The notes under the pieces: model-generated
What the model was told of the DNA's origin: nothing
What the model saw: the letters and a program-made list of their open reading frames with translations, nothing else
Database searches by the model: none
Part shown: positions 22,786 to 34,406 of the stretch, piece after piece
Position numbering within the stretch: position 1 is the stretch's first letter
Layout: each line of letters opens with the position of its first letter
Assembly (NCBI RefSeq): GCF_902167145.1
Contig: NC_050105.1
Coordinates: 121,475,898 to 121,539,897, forward strand
DNA length: 64,000 bases
Direction: 5' to 3'
From: Zea mays
Lineage: Eukaryota > Streptophyta > Magnoliopsida > Poales > Poaceae
Program-made: the position numbers and the translations under genes

Positions 22786-24123
22786 TGATAGTCGCCTAGA
22801 GGGGGGGTGAATAGGGCGAAACTGAAATTTCCAAATATAAACACAACTACAAGCCGGGGTTAGCGTTAGTAATAATAAATGAGTCCGCAAGAGAGGGCGC
22901 AAAACAAATCCCAAGCGAATAAGCAAATGAGACACGGAGATTTGTTTTACCGAGGTTCGGTTCTTGCAAACCTACTCCCCGTTGAGGAGGCCACAAAGGC
23001 CGGGTCTCTTTCAACCCTTCCCTCTCTCGAACGGTCCCACGGACCGAGTGAGCTTCTCTTCTCTAACCAAAGCCGGGAACAAAACTTCCCCGCAAGGGCC
23101 ACCATACAATTGGTGCCTCTTGCCTTGATTACAATGGAGTTGTGATCTCAAGAACAAGTGAGAAAGAAAAGAAGCAATCCAAGCGCAAGAGCTCAAATGA
23201 ACACGGCAAATCACTCTCTCTAGTCACTAGGGTTTTGTGTGGAATTGGAGAGGATTTGATCTCTTTGAATGTGTCTAGAATTGAATGCCTAGAGCTCTTG
23301 TAGTAGTTGAGAAGTGGAAAACTTGGATGACAATGAATGTGGGGTGGTTGGGGTATTTATAGCCCCAACCACCAAATGTGGCCGTTGCTGGGAGCTCTCT
23401 GTTCGATGGCGCACCGGACAGTCCGGTGCACACCGGACAGTCCGGTGCCCCCTGCCACGTCATCGTTGCCGTTGGATTCTGACCGTTGGAGCTCTGACAT
23501 GTGGACCTGCCTGGATGTCCGGTGTACACCGGACATGAACTGTTCATTGTCCGGTGCAACGGTATGGGCGCGCCTGCCGACTGCGCGCGCAGAGCGCGCA
23601 TTAAATGCGCTTGCAGGTGACCGTTGGCGCGGAAGTAGCCGTTGCTCCGTGGTTCACCGGACAGTCCGGTGCACACCGGACAGTCCGGTGAATTTTAGCG
23701 GAGCGGCTGCCGCGCGAACCCGAGGCTGGCGAGTTCCGGAGGCCGCGGTTCGTTGGCGCACCGGACATGTCCGGTGCACACCGGACAGTCCGGTGAATTA
23801 TAGCGCGCCGGCCTCCGCGAATTCCCGAGGGCGAAGGGTTGAAGTCGAAGTCCTCTGGCGAAGGGTAGAAAACGAAGTCTACGGGCGCACCGGACACTGT
23901 CCGGTGCACACCGGACAGTCCGGTGCCTCCAGCCAGAGGTGCCCTCGGTTGCCTTATTGCTCCTTTGTTGAATCCAACACTTGGTCTTTTTATTGGCTAG
24001 ATGTGAACCTTTTGCACCTGTATAACTTATACACTAGAGCAAACTAGTCAGTCCAATATTTGTGTTGGGCAATTCAACCACCAAAATTATTTAGGAACTA
24101 GGTGTAAGCCTAATTCCCTTTCA
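22786..24123 (-). repeat. 3' LTR of the Opie-type element
   Basis: 1338 bp, near-identical partner at 31004-32341. In minus sense it starts TGAAAGGGAATTAGGC. It holds about nine palindromes of the type CACCGGACAGTCCGGTG and a minus-strand TATAAATA. Frames repeating HRTVRC or CTPDSPV come from these palindromes and are not genes. Confidence 0.95.
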
Positions 24124-25005
24124 ATCTCCCCCTTTTTGGTGATTGATGCCAACACAAACCAAAGCAAATATAGAAGTGCATAATTGAACTAGTTTACATA
24201 ATGTAAGTGCAAAGGTTACTTGGAATTAAGCCAATATAACTACTTACAAGATATGCAAGGAATGTTTCTTTCTTATATAACATTTTGGACCACGTTTGCA
24301 CCACATGTTTTGTTTTTGCAAATTCTTTTTGTAAATTCATTTCAAAGATCTTTTGCAAATAGTCAAAGGTACATGAATAAGAGTTTGCAAAGCATTTTCA
24401 AGATTTGAAATTGTCTCCCCCTATTTCAAATGCTTTTCCTTTGACTAAACAAAACTCCCCCTAAAAGAGATCCACCTCTTAGTGTTCAAGAGGGTTTTGA
24501 TATACCATTTTGAAATACTACTTTCTCCCCCTTTTGAACACAATAGGATACCAAATGATAAAGACTTTTGAAAAGCACTAAGTTTTTGAATTTGGTGGTG
24601 GTGGTGCGGTCCTTTTGCTTTGGGCTCATTTCTCCCCCTTTTTGGCATGAATCGCCAAAAACGGAATCATTAGAGCCCTCGAAGTAATTTCTTCCCCTTT
24701 GGTCATAAGTAAATGAGTTAAGATTATACCAAAGACGAAATTCGGTCCTTTTGCTTTTGAGCTTTTACTCTCTCCTCCAAGGATGAAGTCCTTTTCTTTG
24801 ATGCTCATTTCTCCCCAAGGAATAGAGAGTTGCTCGGAGTGATGGCGAAGCATGAGTTACGGAGTGGAAGCCTTTGTCTTCGCCGAAGACTCCAATTCCC
24901 TTTCAATATACCTATGACTTGGTTTGAAATAGACTTGAAAACACATTAGTCATAGCATATAAAAGAGATATGATCAAAGGTATTTAAATGAGCTATGTGT
25001 GCAAG
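24124..25005 (-). promoter_or_regulatory. Sirevirus multiple polypurine-tract region
   Basis: On the plus strand CTCCCCCTTTTTGG-like tracts recur (about 24125, 24415, 24455, 24525, 24632, 24690). In the element's sense these are purine tracts priming plus-strand synthesis. The one touching the LTR (24124-24139) is the functional candidate. Repeated tracts are a known Sirevirus trait. No ORF is supported here. Confidence 0.75.
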
Positions 25006-28000
25006 CTAGCAAAAGAAATTTCTAGAATCAAGAATATTGAGCTCATGCCTAAGTCTGGTAAAAGATTGTTCATCAAGTGGCTTGGTAAAGATATCGGCTA
25101 ATTGATCTTTAGTATTAATGTAAGAAATCTCGATATCCCCCTTTTGTTGGTGATCCCTAAGAAAATGATACCGAATGGCTATGTGCTTAGTGCGGCTATG
25201 CTCGACGGGATTGTCGGCCATTTTAATTGCACTCTCATTATCACATAGCAAAGGGACTTTGGTTAATTTGTAACCGTAGTCCCGCAGGGTTTGCCTCATC
25301 CAAAGCAATTGCGCGCAACAATGTCCTGCGGCAATGTACTCGGCTTCGGCGGTGGAAAGAGCGACCGAATTTTGCTTCTTTGAAGCCCAAGACACCAAGG
25401 ATCTTCCCAAGAACTGGCAAGTCCCCGATGTGCTCTTCCTATTGATTTTGCACCCCGCCCAATCGGCATCCGAATAACCAAGTAAATCAAATGTGGATCC
25501 CCGAGGGTACCAAAGCCCAAACTTAGGGGTATAAGCCAAATATCTCAAGATTCGTTTTACGGCCGTAAGGTGGGATTCCTTAGGGTCGGATTGGAATCTT
25601 GCACACATGCAAACGGAAAGCATAATGTCCGGTCGAGATGCACATAAATAAAGCAATGAACCAATCATCGACCGGTATACCTTTTGATCCACGGACTTAC
25701 CTCCCGTGTCGAGGTCGAGATGCCCATTAGTTCCCATGGGTGTCTTGATGGGTTTGGCATCCTTCATCCCAAACTTAGCAAGAATGTCTTGAGTGTACTT
25801 CGTTTGGCTAATGAAGGTGCCCTCTTGGAGTTGCTTGACTTGGAATCCTAGAAAATACTTCAACTCCCCCATCATCGACATCTCGAATTTCTGTGTCATG
25901 ATCCTACTAAACTCTTCACATGTAGACTCGTTAGTAGACCCAAATATAATATCATCAACATAAATTTGGCATACAAACAAGTCATTCTTAAGAGTTTTAG
26001 TAAAGAGTGTAGGATCGGCCTTGCCGACTTTGAAGCCATTAGCAATAAGGAAATCTCTTAGGCATTCATACCATGCTCTTGGGGCTTGCTTGAGCCCATA
26101 AAGCGCCTTAGAGAGTCTATAAACATGGTTAGGGTACTCACTGTCTTCAAAGCCGGGAGGTTGCTCAACATAGACCTCTTCCTTGATTGGTCCATTGAGG
26201 AAGGCACTTTTCACGTCCATTTGATAGAGCTTAAAGCCATGGTAAGTAGCATAGGCCAATAATATGCGAATTGACTCAAGCCTAGCTACGGGTGCATAGG
26301 TTTCACCAAAATCCAAACCTTCGACTTGTGAATACCCTTTGGCCACGAGTCGAGCTTTGTTCCTTGTCACCACACCATGCTCATCTTGCTTGTTGCGGAA
26401 GACCCATTTGGTTCCTACAACATTTTGGTTAGGACGTGGAACTAAATGCCAGACCTCATTCCTCGTGAAATTGTTGAGCTCCTCTTGCATCGCCACCACC
26501 CAATCCGAATCTTGGAGAGCTTCCTCTACCCTGTGTGGCTCAATAGAGGAAACAAAAGAGTAATGTTCACAAAAATGAGCAACCCGAGATCGAGTAGTTA
26601 CCCCCTTATGAATGTCGCCGAGGATGGTGTCGACGGGGTGATCTCGTTGGATTGCTTGGTGGACTCTTGGGTGTGGCGGTCTTGGTTCTTCCTCATCCTC
26701 CTTTTCTTGATCATTTGTATCTCCCCCTTGATCATTGCTATCATCTTGAGGTGGCTCGTCTTCTTGATTTTGCTCTTCATCATTTTGAGCCTCATCCTCA
26801 TTTTGAGTTGGTGGAGATGCTTGCATGGAGGAGGATGGTTGATCTTGTGCATGTGGTGGCTCTTCGGATTCCTTAGGACACACATCCCCGATGGACATGT
26901 TCCTTAGCGCAATGCATGGAGCCTGTTCTTCACCTATCTCATCAAGATCAACTTGCTCTACTTGAGAGCCGTTAGTTTCATCAAACACAACGTCACAAGA
27001 GACTTCAACTAGTCCAGTGGACTTGTTAAAGACCCTATATGCCCTTGTGTTTGAGTCATAACCAAGTAAAAAGCCTTCTACAGTTTTAGGAGCAAATTTA
27101 GATTTTCTACCTCTTTTAATAAGAATGAAGCATTTGCTACCAAAAACTCTAAAATATGAAATGTTGGGCTTTTTACCGGTTAGGAGTTCATATGATGTCT
27201 TCTTGAGGATTCGGTGAAGATATAACCGGTTGATGGCGTAGCAGGCGGTGTTGACCGCTTCGGCCCAAAACCGGTCCGGTGTCTTGTACTCATCAAGCAT
27301 GGTTCTTGCCATGTCCAATAGAGTTCGATTCTTCCTCTCCACTACACCATTTTGTTGTGGCGTGTAGGGAGAGGAGAACTCATGCTTGATGCCCTCCTCC
27401 TCAAGGAAGCCTTCAATTTGAGAGTTCTTGAACTCCGTCCCGTTGTCGCTTCTTATTTTCTTGATCCTTAAGCCGAACTCATTTTGAGCTCGTCTCAAGA
27501 ATCCCTTTAAGGTCTCTTGGGTTTGAGATTTTTCCTGTAAAAAGAATACCCAAGTGAAGCGAGAATAATCATCCACTATTACAAGACAATACTTACTCCC
27601 GCCGATGCTTATGTAAGCAATCGGGCCGAATAGATCCATGTGGAGTAGCTCGAGCGGCCTGTCGGTCGTCATGATGTTCTTGTGTGGATGATGGACTCCA
27701 ACTTGCTTCCCTGCCTGGCATGCGCTACAAATCCTGTCTTTCTCAAAATGAACATTTGTTAATCCTAAAATGTGCTCTCCCTTTAGAAGCTTATGAAGAT
27801 TCTTCATCCCAACATGGGCTAGTCGACGATGCCAGAGCCAACCTATGTTAGTCTTAGCAATTAAGCAAGTGTCGAGTTCAGCTCTATCAAAATCTACCAA
27901 GTATAGCTGACCCTCTAACACTCCCTTAAATGCTATTGAATCATCACTTCTTCTAAAGACAGTGACACCTATATCAGTAAAAAGACAGTTGTAGCCCATT

Positions 28001-28251
28001 TGACATAATTGGGAAACAGAAAGCAAGTTGTAATCTAATGAATCAACAAGAAAAACATTGGAAATGGAATGGTCAGGAGATATAGCAATTTTACCAAGAC
28101 CTTTGACCAAACCTTGATTTCCATCCCCGAATGTGATAGCTCGTTGGGGATCTTGGTTTTTCTCATATGAGGAGAACATCCTTTTCTCCCCGGTCATGTG
28201 GTTTGTGCACCCGCTGTCGAGTATCCAACTTGAGCCCCCGGATGCATAAAC
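25006..28251 (-). CDS. pol: Opie pol: protease, integrase, reverse transcriptase, RNase H
   Basis: An open frame from 28251 to the stop at 25006 (first ATG at 28197). The protease signature [13 protein letters not shown] lies before that ATG, so translation must begin upstream or by fusion. Domains in order: GAG-pre-integrase zinc motif (HRRLAHVG...CSACQAGKQ), integrase core ([31 protein letters not shown]), a Glu/Asp-rich linker, Copia RT ([22 protein letters not shown], catalytic YVDD) and RNase H ([35 protein letters not shown]). About 1080 aa, no internal stop. The frame is +1 relative to gag and preceded directly by TAG (28254-28252) within TTTTGTAG. Confidence 0.95.
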   Translation of the reverse strand, partial: VYASGGSSWILDSGCTNHMTGEKRMFSSYEKNQDPQRAITFGDGNQGLVKGLGKIAISPDHSISNVFLVDSLDYNLLSVSQLCQMGYNCLFTDIGVTVFRRSDDSIAFKGVLEGQLYLVDFDRAELDTCLIAKTNIGWLWHRRLAHVGMKNLHKLLKGEHILGLTNVHFEKDRICSACQAGKQVGVHHPHKNIMTTDRPLELLHMDLFGPIAYISIGGSKYCLVIVDDYSRFTWVFFLQEKSQTQETLKGFLRRAQNEFGLRIKKIRSDNGTEFKNSQIEGFLEEEGIKHEFSSPYTPQQNGVVERKNRTLLDMARTMLDEYKTPDRFWAEAVNTACYAINRLYLHRILKKTSYELLTGKKPNISYFRVFGSKCFILIKRGRKSKFAPKTVEGFLLGYDSNTRAYRVFNKSTGLVEVSCDVVFDETNGSQVEQVDLDEIGEEQAPCIALRNMSIGDVCPKESEEPPHAQDQPSSSMQASPPTQNEDEAQNDEEQNQEDEPPQDDSNDQGGDTNDQEKEDEEEPRPPHPRVHQAIQRDHPVDTILGDIHKGVTTRSRVAHFCEHYSFVSSIEPHRVEEALQDSDWVVAMQEELNNFTRNEVWHLVPRPNQNVVGTKWVFRNKQDEHGVVTRNKARLVAKGYSQVEGLDFGETYAPVARLESIRILLAYATYHGFKLYQMDVKSAFLNGPIKEEVYVEQPPGFEDSEYPNHVYRLSKALYGLKQAPRAWYECLRDFLIANGFKVGKADPTLFTKTLKNDLFVCQIYVDDIIFGSTNESTCEEFSRIMTQKFEMSMMGELKYFLGFQVKQLQEGTFISQTKYTQDILAKFGMKDAKPIKTPMGTNGHLDLDTGGKSVDQKVYRSMIGSLLYLCASRPDIMLSVCMCARFQSDPKESHLTAVKRILRYLAYTPKFGLWYPRGSTFDLLGYSDADWAGCKINRKSTSGTCQFLGRSLVSWASKKQNSVALSTAEAEYIAAGHCCAQLLWMRQTLRDYGYKLTKVPLLCDNESAIKMADNPVEHSRTKHIAIRYHFLRDHQQKGDIEISYINTKDQLADIFTKPLDEQSFTRLRHELNILDSRNFFC

Positions 28252-28264
28252 CTACAAAATAATT

Positions 28265-30955
28265 TTAGTTCTTGATTTTAGGTACCCAAACGGTTTTGGG
28301 TCCTTTGGCATTAGACACAAGAACTTTGGGTACCCAAACACAAGTCTTGGAACCCTTGTGCTTGCCCCCAACAAACTTGGCAACGACCTTGCCGGATTTG
28401 TTAGTCAAAACATAAGAAGCATCAAAAGTTTTAAATGAAATAGTATGATCATTTGATGCACTAGGAGTTTTCTTTCTAGGCAACTTGGCACGGGTTGGTT
28501 GCCTAGAGCTAGATGTCTCACCCTTATACATAAAAGCATGGTTAGGGCCAGAGTGAGACTTCCTAGAATGAATTTTTCTAATTTTGCTCTCAGGATAGCC
28601 GGCAGGGTACAAAATGTAACCCTCGTTATCCTGAGGCATGGGAGCCTTACCTTTAACAAAGTTAGATAAGTTCTTTGGAGGAGCATTAAGTTTGACATTG
28701 TCTCCCCTTTGGAAGCCAATGCCATCCTTAATGCCAGGGCGTCTCCCATTATAAAGCATGCTCCGAGCAAATTTAAATTTCTCATTTTCTAGGTTGTGCT
28801 CGGCAATTTTAGCATCTAATTTTGCTATATGATCATTTTGTTGTTTAATTAAAGCCATATGATCAAGAATAGCATTAACATCAATATCTCTACATCTAGT
28901 GCAAATAGAAACATGCTCAATATTAGATGTAGAGGGTTTGCAAGATTTAAGTTCTACAACCTTAGCATGCAATATTTCATTCTTAGTTCTAAGGTCGGAA
29001 ATAGTAGCATTGCAAACATCAAAATCTTTAGCCTTAGCAATCAAATTTTCATTCTCTAATCTAAGGCTAGCAAGAGAAATGTTTAATTCTTCAATCCTAG
29101 CAAGCAAATCATCATTATTATCTCTAGAATTGTGAATTGAAACATTACAAACATGTGAATCAACCTTAGCATTTAAACTAGCATTTTCATGTCTAAGGTT
29201 GTCAATCATCTCACGGCAAGTGCTTAGCTCACTAGATAATTTTTCACATTTCTCTATCTCAAGAGCATAAGCCTTTTTAACCTTAACATGTTTTTTGTTT
29301 TCTTTAATTAGACAATCCTCTTGGGAATCCAAAAGGTCATCCTTTTCATGAATAGCACTAACCAATTCATTCAATTTTTCTTTTTGAGCTATGTTAAGGT
29401 TGGCAAAAAGGGAACGTAAATTATCCTCCTCATCACTAGCATTATCATCACTAGAAGATTCATATTTAGTGGAGGAGTTGGATTTAACCTTCTTCTTTTT
29501 GCCGTCCTTTGCCATGAGGCACTTGTGGCCGACGTTGGGGAAGAGGAGTCCCTTGGTGACGGCGATGTTGGCGGCGTCCTCGTCGTCGGAGGAGTCACTA
29601 GAGCTTTCGTCGGAATCCCATTCCCGACAAACATGGGCATCGCCGCCCTTCTTCTTGTAGTACCTTTTCTTCTCCTTTCTTCTCCCCTTCTTGTCGTCGC
29701 CTCGGTCACTGTCACTAGACATAGGACATTTAGCAATAAAATGACCGGGCTTACCACATTTGTAGCAAACCTTCTTGGAGTGGGACTTGTAGTCTTTCCC
29801 CCTCCTTTGTTTGAGGATTTGGCGGAAGCTCTTGATGACGAGCGCCATTTCCTCATTGTCAAGCTTGGAGGCGTCTATTGGTTGTCGGCTTGGTGTAGAC
29901 TCCTCCTTCTTTTCCTCCGTCGCCTTGAATGCAACGGGTTGAGCTTCGGATGGCTCGCCAAGCTCGTTGATTTTCCTTGAGCCTTCTATCATGCACTCAA
30001 AACTTACAAAATGCCCGATAACTTCCTCGGGGGTCATTTTAGTATATCTAGGATTACCACGAATCAATTGAACTTGAGTGGGATTAAGAAAAATGAGAGA
30101 TCTTAAAATAACATTTACCACTTCGTGGTCATCCCACTTCTTGCTCCCGAGGTTGCGCACTTGGTTTACCAAAGTCTTGAGCCGGTTGTACATGTGTTGT
30201 GGCTCCTCCCCTTTGTTAAGCCGGAACCGACCGAGCTCCCCCTCGATCGTTTCCCGCTTGGTGATCTTGGTGAGCTCATCTCCCTCGTGCGCGGTTTTGA
30301 GCACATCCCAAACCTCCTTGGCGTTCTTCAACCCTTGCACTTTGTTATATTCTTCTTTACTTAGTGAGGCGAGGAGGATTGTTGTGGCTTGTGAGTTGAA
30401 GTGCTCGATTTGGGCTACCTCATCCTCATCATAGTTCTCATCCCCTATTGATGGTACCTGCGCACCAAACTCAACAACATCCCATATGCTTTTGTGGAGC
30501 GAGATTAGATGAAATCGCATTAAATCGCTCCACCTAGCGTAATCTTCACCATCAAAAGTTGGTGGTTTGCCTAGTGGGACGGAAAGTAAAGGTGTATGTT
30601 TGGAAATGCGAGGGTAGCGTAGGGGGATCTTACTATACTTCTTGCGCTCTTGGCGCTTAGAAGTGACGGAGGGCGCATCGGAGTCGGAGGTCGATGTTGA
30701 TGAAGTGTCGGTCTCGTAGTAGACCACCTTCCTCATCCTCTTGTGCTTGTCGCCTTTCCGATGCGGCTTGTGGGAAGAGGATTTTTCCTTCTTCTCTTTG
30801 TGATGAGAAGAAGATTTCTTCTCCTTCCCTTTGTTGGAGGAGCTCTTCTTCTTCTCCCTCCTTTTGGTGCGAGACTCTTCCGATGAAGTGCTCCCGTAGC
30901 TTGTAGTGGGCTTTTCGCCGGTCTCCATCTCCTTCTTGGCGTGATCTCCCGACAT
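28265..30955 (-). CDS. gag: Opie gag (Sirevirus capsid/nucleocapsid)
   Basis: About 896 aa from ATG at 30955; the GTG before it also lies in frame but ATG is preferred. The N-terminus is Lys/Ser-rich. Next is the UBN2-type gag domain (WSDLMRFHLISLHKSIWDVV; GELGRFRLNKGEEPQHMYNRL) and a CCHC zinc knuckle CYKCGKPGHFIAKC at about residues 395-408. A charged region and a long coiled-coil C-terminus (repeated ENENL, LRHENASL) follow. Sirevirus gag proteins are unusually long, as here. No internal stop. It ends WVPKIKN with TAA, 13 bases before pol opens in another frame. Confidence 0.95.
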   Translation of the reverse strand: MSGDHAKKEMETGEKPTTSYGSTSSEESRTKRREKKKSSSNKGKEKKSSSHHKEKKEKSSSHKPHRKGDKHKRMRKVVYYETDTSSTSTSDSDAPSVTSKRQERKKYSKIPLRYPRISKHTPLLSVPLGKPPTFDGEDYARWSDLMRFHLISLHKSIWDVVEFGAQVPSIGDENYDEDEVAQIEHFNSQATTILLASLSKEEYNKVQGLKNAKEVWDVLKTAHEGDELTKITKRETIEGELGRFRLNKGEEPQHMYNRLKTLVNQVRNLGSKKWDDHEVVNVILRSLIFLNPTQVQLIRGNPRYTKMTPEEVIGHFVSFECMIEGSRKINELGEPSEAQPVAFKATEEKKEESTPSRQPIDASKLDNEEMALVIKSFRQILKQRRGKDYKSHSKKVCYKCGKPGHFIAKCPMSSDSDRGDDKKGRRKEKKRYYKKKGGDAHVCREWDSDESSSDSSDDEDAANIAVTKGLLFPNVGHKCLMAKDGKKKKVKSNSSTKYESSSDDNASDEEDNLRSLFANLNIAQKEKLNELVSAIHEKDDLLDSQEDCLIKENKKHVKVKKAYALEIEKCEKLSSELSTCREMIDNLRHENASLNAKVDSHVCNVSIHNSRDNNDDLLARIEELNISLASLRLENENLIAKAKDFDVCNATISDLRTKNEILHAKVVELKSCKPSTSNIEHVSICTRCRDIDVNAILDHMALIKQQNDHIAKLDAKIAEHNLENEKFKFARSMLYNGRRPGIKDGIGFQRGDNVKLNAPPKNLSNFVKGKAPMPQDNEGYILYPAGYPESKIRKIHSRKSHSGPNHAFMYKGETSSSRQPTRAKLPRKKTPSASNDHTISFKTFDASYVLTNKSGKVVAKFVGGKHKGSKTCVWVPKVLVSNAKGPKTVWVPKIKN

Positions 30956-30987
30956 CACTTCGAGCGGTTAGGCTCTAATGAAGCACC

Positions 30988-31001
30988 GGGCTCTGATACC
31001 A
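30988..31001 (-). promoter_or_regulatory. Primer-binding site of the Opie-type element
   Basis: The minus strand reads TGGTATCAGAGCC, two to three bases inside the 5' LTR. It is complementary to the 3' end of initiator tRNA-Met, the standard Copia primer. Confidence 0.95.
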
Positions 31002-31003
31002 AT

Positions 31004-32341
31004 TGATAGTCGCCTAGAGGGGGGGTGAATAGGGCGAAACTGAAATTTCCAAATATAAACACAACTACAAGCCGGGGTTAGCGTTAGTAATAATAAATGA
31101 GTCCGCAAGAGAGGGCGCAAAACAAATCCCAAGCGAATAAGCAAATGAGACACGGAGATTTGTTTTACCGAGGTTCGGTTCTTGCAAACCTACTCCCCGT
31201 TGAGGAGGCCACAAAGGCCGGGTCTCTTTCAACCCTTCCCTCTCTCGAACGGTCCCACGGACCGAGTGAGCTTCTCTTCTCTAACCAAAGCCGGGAACAA
31301 AACTTCCCCGCAAGGGCCACCACACAATTGGTGCCTCTTGCCTTGATTACAATGGAGTTGTGATCTCAAGAACAAGTGAGAAAGAAAAGAAGCAATCCAA
31401 GCGCAAGAGCTCAAATGAACACGGCAAATCACTCTCTCTAGTCACTAGGGTTTTGTGTGGAATTGGAGAGGATTTGATCTCTTTGAATGTGTCTAGAATT
31501 GAATGCCTAGAGCTCTTGTAGTAGTTGAGAAGTGGAAAACTTGGATGACAATGAATGTGGGGTGGTTGGGGTATTTATAGCCCCAACCACCAAATGTGGC
31601 CGTTGCTGGGAGCTCTCTGTTCGATGGCGCACCGGACAGTCCGGTGCACACCGGACAGTCCGGTGCCCCCTGCCACGTCATCGTTGCCGTTGGATTCTGA
31701 CCGTTGGAGCTCTGACATGTGGACCTGCCTGGATGTCCGGTGTACACCGGACATGAACTGTTCATTGTCCGGTGCAACGGTATGGGCGCGCCTGCCGACT
31801 GCGCGCGCAGAGCGCGCATTAAATGCGCTTGCAGGTGACCGTTGGCGCGGAAGTAGCCGTTGCTCCGTGGTTCACCGGACAGTCCGGTGCACACCGGACA
31901 GTCCGGTGAATTTTAGCGGAGCGGCTGCCGCGCGAACCCGAGGCTGGCGAGTTCCGGAGGCCGCGGTTCGTTGGCGCACCGGACATGTCCGGTGCACACC
32001 GGACAGTCCGGTGAATTATAGCGCGCCGGCCTCCGTGAATTCCCGAGGGCGAAGGGTTGAAGTCGAAGTCCTCTGGCGAAGGGTAGAAAACGAAGTCTAC
32101 GGGCGCACCGGACACTGTCCGGTGCACACCGGACAGTCCGGTGCCTCCAGCCAGAGGTGCCCTCGGTTGCCTTATTGCTCCTTTGTTGAATCCAACACTT
32201 GGTCTTTTTATTGGCTAGATGTGAACCTTTTGCACCTGTATAACTTATACACTAGAGCAAACTAGTCAGTCCAATATTTGTGTTGGGCAATTCAACCACC
32301 AAAATTATTTAGGAACTAGGTGTAAGCCTAATTCCCTTTCA
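31004..32341 (-). repeat. 5' LTR of the Opie-type element
   Basis: 1338 bp. It contains the minus-strand TATA box (plus TATTTATA at about 31571-31578) with the CACCGGACAGTCCGGTG palindrome cluster just upstream in the transcriptional sense. Confidence 0.95.
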
Positions 32342-34406
32342 CTTACCGATGCTGACCCCAATGGGTGTGCCCAAACTGCTGCTGATCCCAATGGGGGTGC
32401 TGCTTGCGTTGTTACTGTGGAAGATGAGGAGGAAGAAAATGAAGCTCCATTAACTCGGAAAAACAGTCGGCAGTTCATCGCCAGCGGTGGAAGTAGTGGA
32501 GTTCCTTCTCCTGCATTGTCTGCCCTTATTGGTCTGCAAGAACTGTCCCTGGCCAACTTTGATCAAACTCTAGAGGATATGGTCCCAGAGGACTTGTTGT
32601 CAGAGCCTGTGGATGTTGATGCAACAGAGATCTGCGCTACCGTGCCTGATGTTGGGTTGAGGTCATCCCGTGCCTCGTCGACCTTAGAGCGCGATCTCGA
32701 GGGTCAGGATGCTGACTTGGATTGTCCTGGTCCCATGGAAGTGGCTGAAGGCCTGTCAACCTTAGAGGTGGTTACTGCAGAAAGCCTGGGCCCCAAGAAT
32801 GGTGCTGACACATGCCCAGCCCCCGAGGATGTCGTCGGGAAGGACTTAGTCCGGGCGAAGAGTGTAAGCCACTGCCCAGCCCCCGAGGGTGTTGCTGGGG
32901 ATGATCCGGCTCAAGTGGGCAGTGCCGACTGTGACCCAGCCCCCGAGGGTGCCCGAGCAGGGTCTCCTTCCTGCACTTCCATGGACGTTCATGCGGGTTC
33001 GTCTCCACACTCTGGCTGCATGGTTGTAGCCCAAACTCCGAACCAGGGAGTTGCTTTAGAGGGCAGCGTCCCCGCTGATCTGGCGTTTGGCTCAGTTGAA
33101 GGCACTGAGCTGATTCCTACTGGTCCGTTGCAAGCTGCTTCGGATGGTGGTCTTGCACCTGGTTATCAGCTGATTTCTCCTGATTTGGGGGTCCCTTCGT
33201 TCTTTTCAAACCTCCAGGTACTGTACTGTACTTTGGCTTGATCTTTACGCTGCATGAGCTTTTGTCATTATGTTCATCTGTTCTTCTTATCAGGCTTTGG
33301 TGGATGGGATGGCCAGCTAGCTGAGATCGCAGGGTGCTTTCATCCCAGAAGTCGCTTCGTCTCTTGAGCATTGGAATCCAGTGTCGCTTCATCGTCGTGC
33401 ATCCGAGTTGGAGGCAACTAACGCTGGTTAGTGCCCTTTTTCTTCTTCTCCTTTGCCTTTGTTCGCGAACTGTTTTACCTTCTGACCTCATTTTGTTTGA
33501 TTACCTCTTGATAGGAATGACTCGGCAGATTGCAGTTCTTGAGGAAAAACATTCCCTAGATCAAGCTGAAATGGCTCAACGGTGCGCTGACTTCGAGGAG
33601 AAGTATTCTCAGAGCCAGACTGAACTAAATCAAGTCTCCGCTGCTTTGGATGACGCCAACGCTCTGAGTTCTTCTCTTCATGCTCGGCTTGACTCTGAAA
33701 AGGTAACTTACGAAACCGTGCCTCGCCTTGCTATGCTCTTATTACTTACTTGGATTCCGAAGGAGTTGATTTTTGTTTGTAGGAAGAAAAACGTATCCTT
33801 GCTGCTTCTCGTGACAATCTGGACAGATTGTATCGTGATTCTAGCAACTCGCTGACCATCTTGGAGAGGAGCCACCGCTTCACAATGGAGGAACTGGACA
33901 ATCAGCGTTGTAGGCTGCAAGAATCTGTGGACGAAGTGACCCACCTTAGGCAATTGATATCAGCGAAGGATGCCACCATCAAAGAACTCTGAGCTTCCAA
34001 GAAAACCATTGCCCAGGAGTTGGAGGCCGCTCGGCTGGCTGCTAAAGTTGCCGAAGAAACTGCAGCTACTCTCAAAGCCCAGCGCGATAAAGCCATGGAC
34101 AAGGCTATTCGTGCTGGACGAATCTTAATGAGGAGACCCGGCGTGGTTGTTCCTGAAGACATAAAGGCCGATGTGAATGCTACCCCTGATTCCTCGAATC
34201 GCCCTTCTTCGTCGGTCGTTCCTGAGAAAGACATTGGAAAATAGAGAAACATTTTGCGTGCTCTGAGCGCGCGGTTAGCATGATCAAGTATTCGTTAGAA
34301 GACATCAGCTTATCATTCGAGTGACATGATTACTCCCTTATTGTATCAGAATTTGTTAGTTCGTAGATTTGTGGTAATGCCGCATGATGATTATGAAATT
34401 TGTTTG

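Larger units (their letters stand above)
22786..32341 (-). mobile_element. Complete Opie-type Copia (Sirevirus) retrotransposon
   Basis: 9556 bp with 1338-bp LTRs (22786-24123 and 31004-32341), which differ at only two positions I could see. The target duplication is CTTAC at 22781-22785 and 32342-32346. Order on the minus strand: 5' LTR, primer-binding site, gag, protease-integrase-RT-RNase H, a region with repeated purine tracts, 3' LTR. Both large ORFs are open, so it is young and possibly still competent. Confidence 0.95.
21413..34244 (+). pseudogene. Antisense ORF 2: spliced gene with gypsy-type transposon domain (PF04195-like), split by Opie
   Basis: Four inferred exons on the strand opposite gag-pol: 21413-22785 continued at 32347-33217 (the gap is the Opie insertion), 33294-33426, 33515-33702 and 33783-34244. 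All borders are GT-AG and the sum is 1009 codons including the stop. The N-terminal part (about residues 35-170: LPPRELCSWRICHG, FLLRGLGLPISPFFRGLLDF, FVHLCEAYLGVLPHFGLW) resembles the 'putative gypsy type transposon' domain. Next comes a basic nuclear-type signal (KKKRRRLRR), then an acidic middle with repeated PAPE motifs, and a C-terminal coiled coil (exons 3-4). Besides the insertion there are two stops, TAG at 33318 and TGA at 33990, each one C-to-T step from CAG and CGA. Function unknown. Confidence 0.72.

Noticed and set aside
23275..23909. Proteins with HRTVRC / CTPDSPV repeats in the LTRs (also at 31.5-32.1, 47.3-47.7, 50.4-51.0 and 58.2-59.1 kb)
   Set aside because: They arise from CACCGGACAGTCCGGTG palindromes in LTR promoters, appear in several frames at once, and lack codon-use or domain support.
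29389..29862. Frames antisense or shifted to gag (also at 49234-49698 and 56387-56989)
   Set aside because: They overlap well-conserved gag sequence in other frames and recur in each copy only because gag is conserved.
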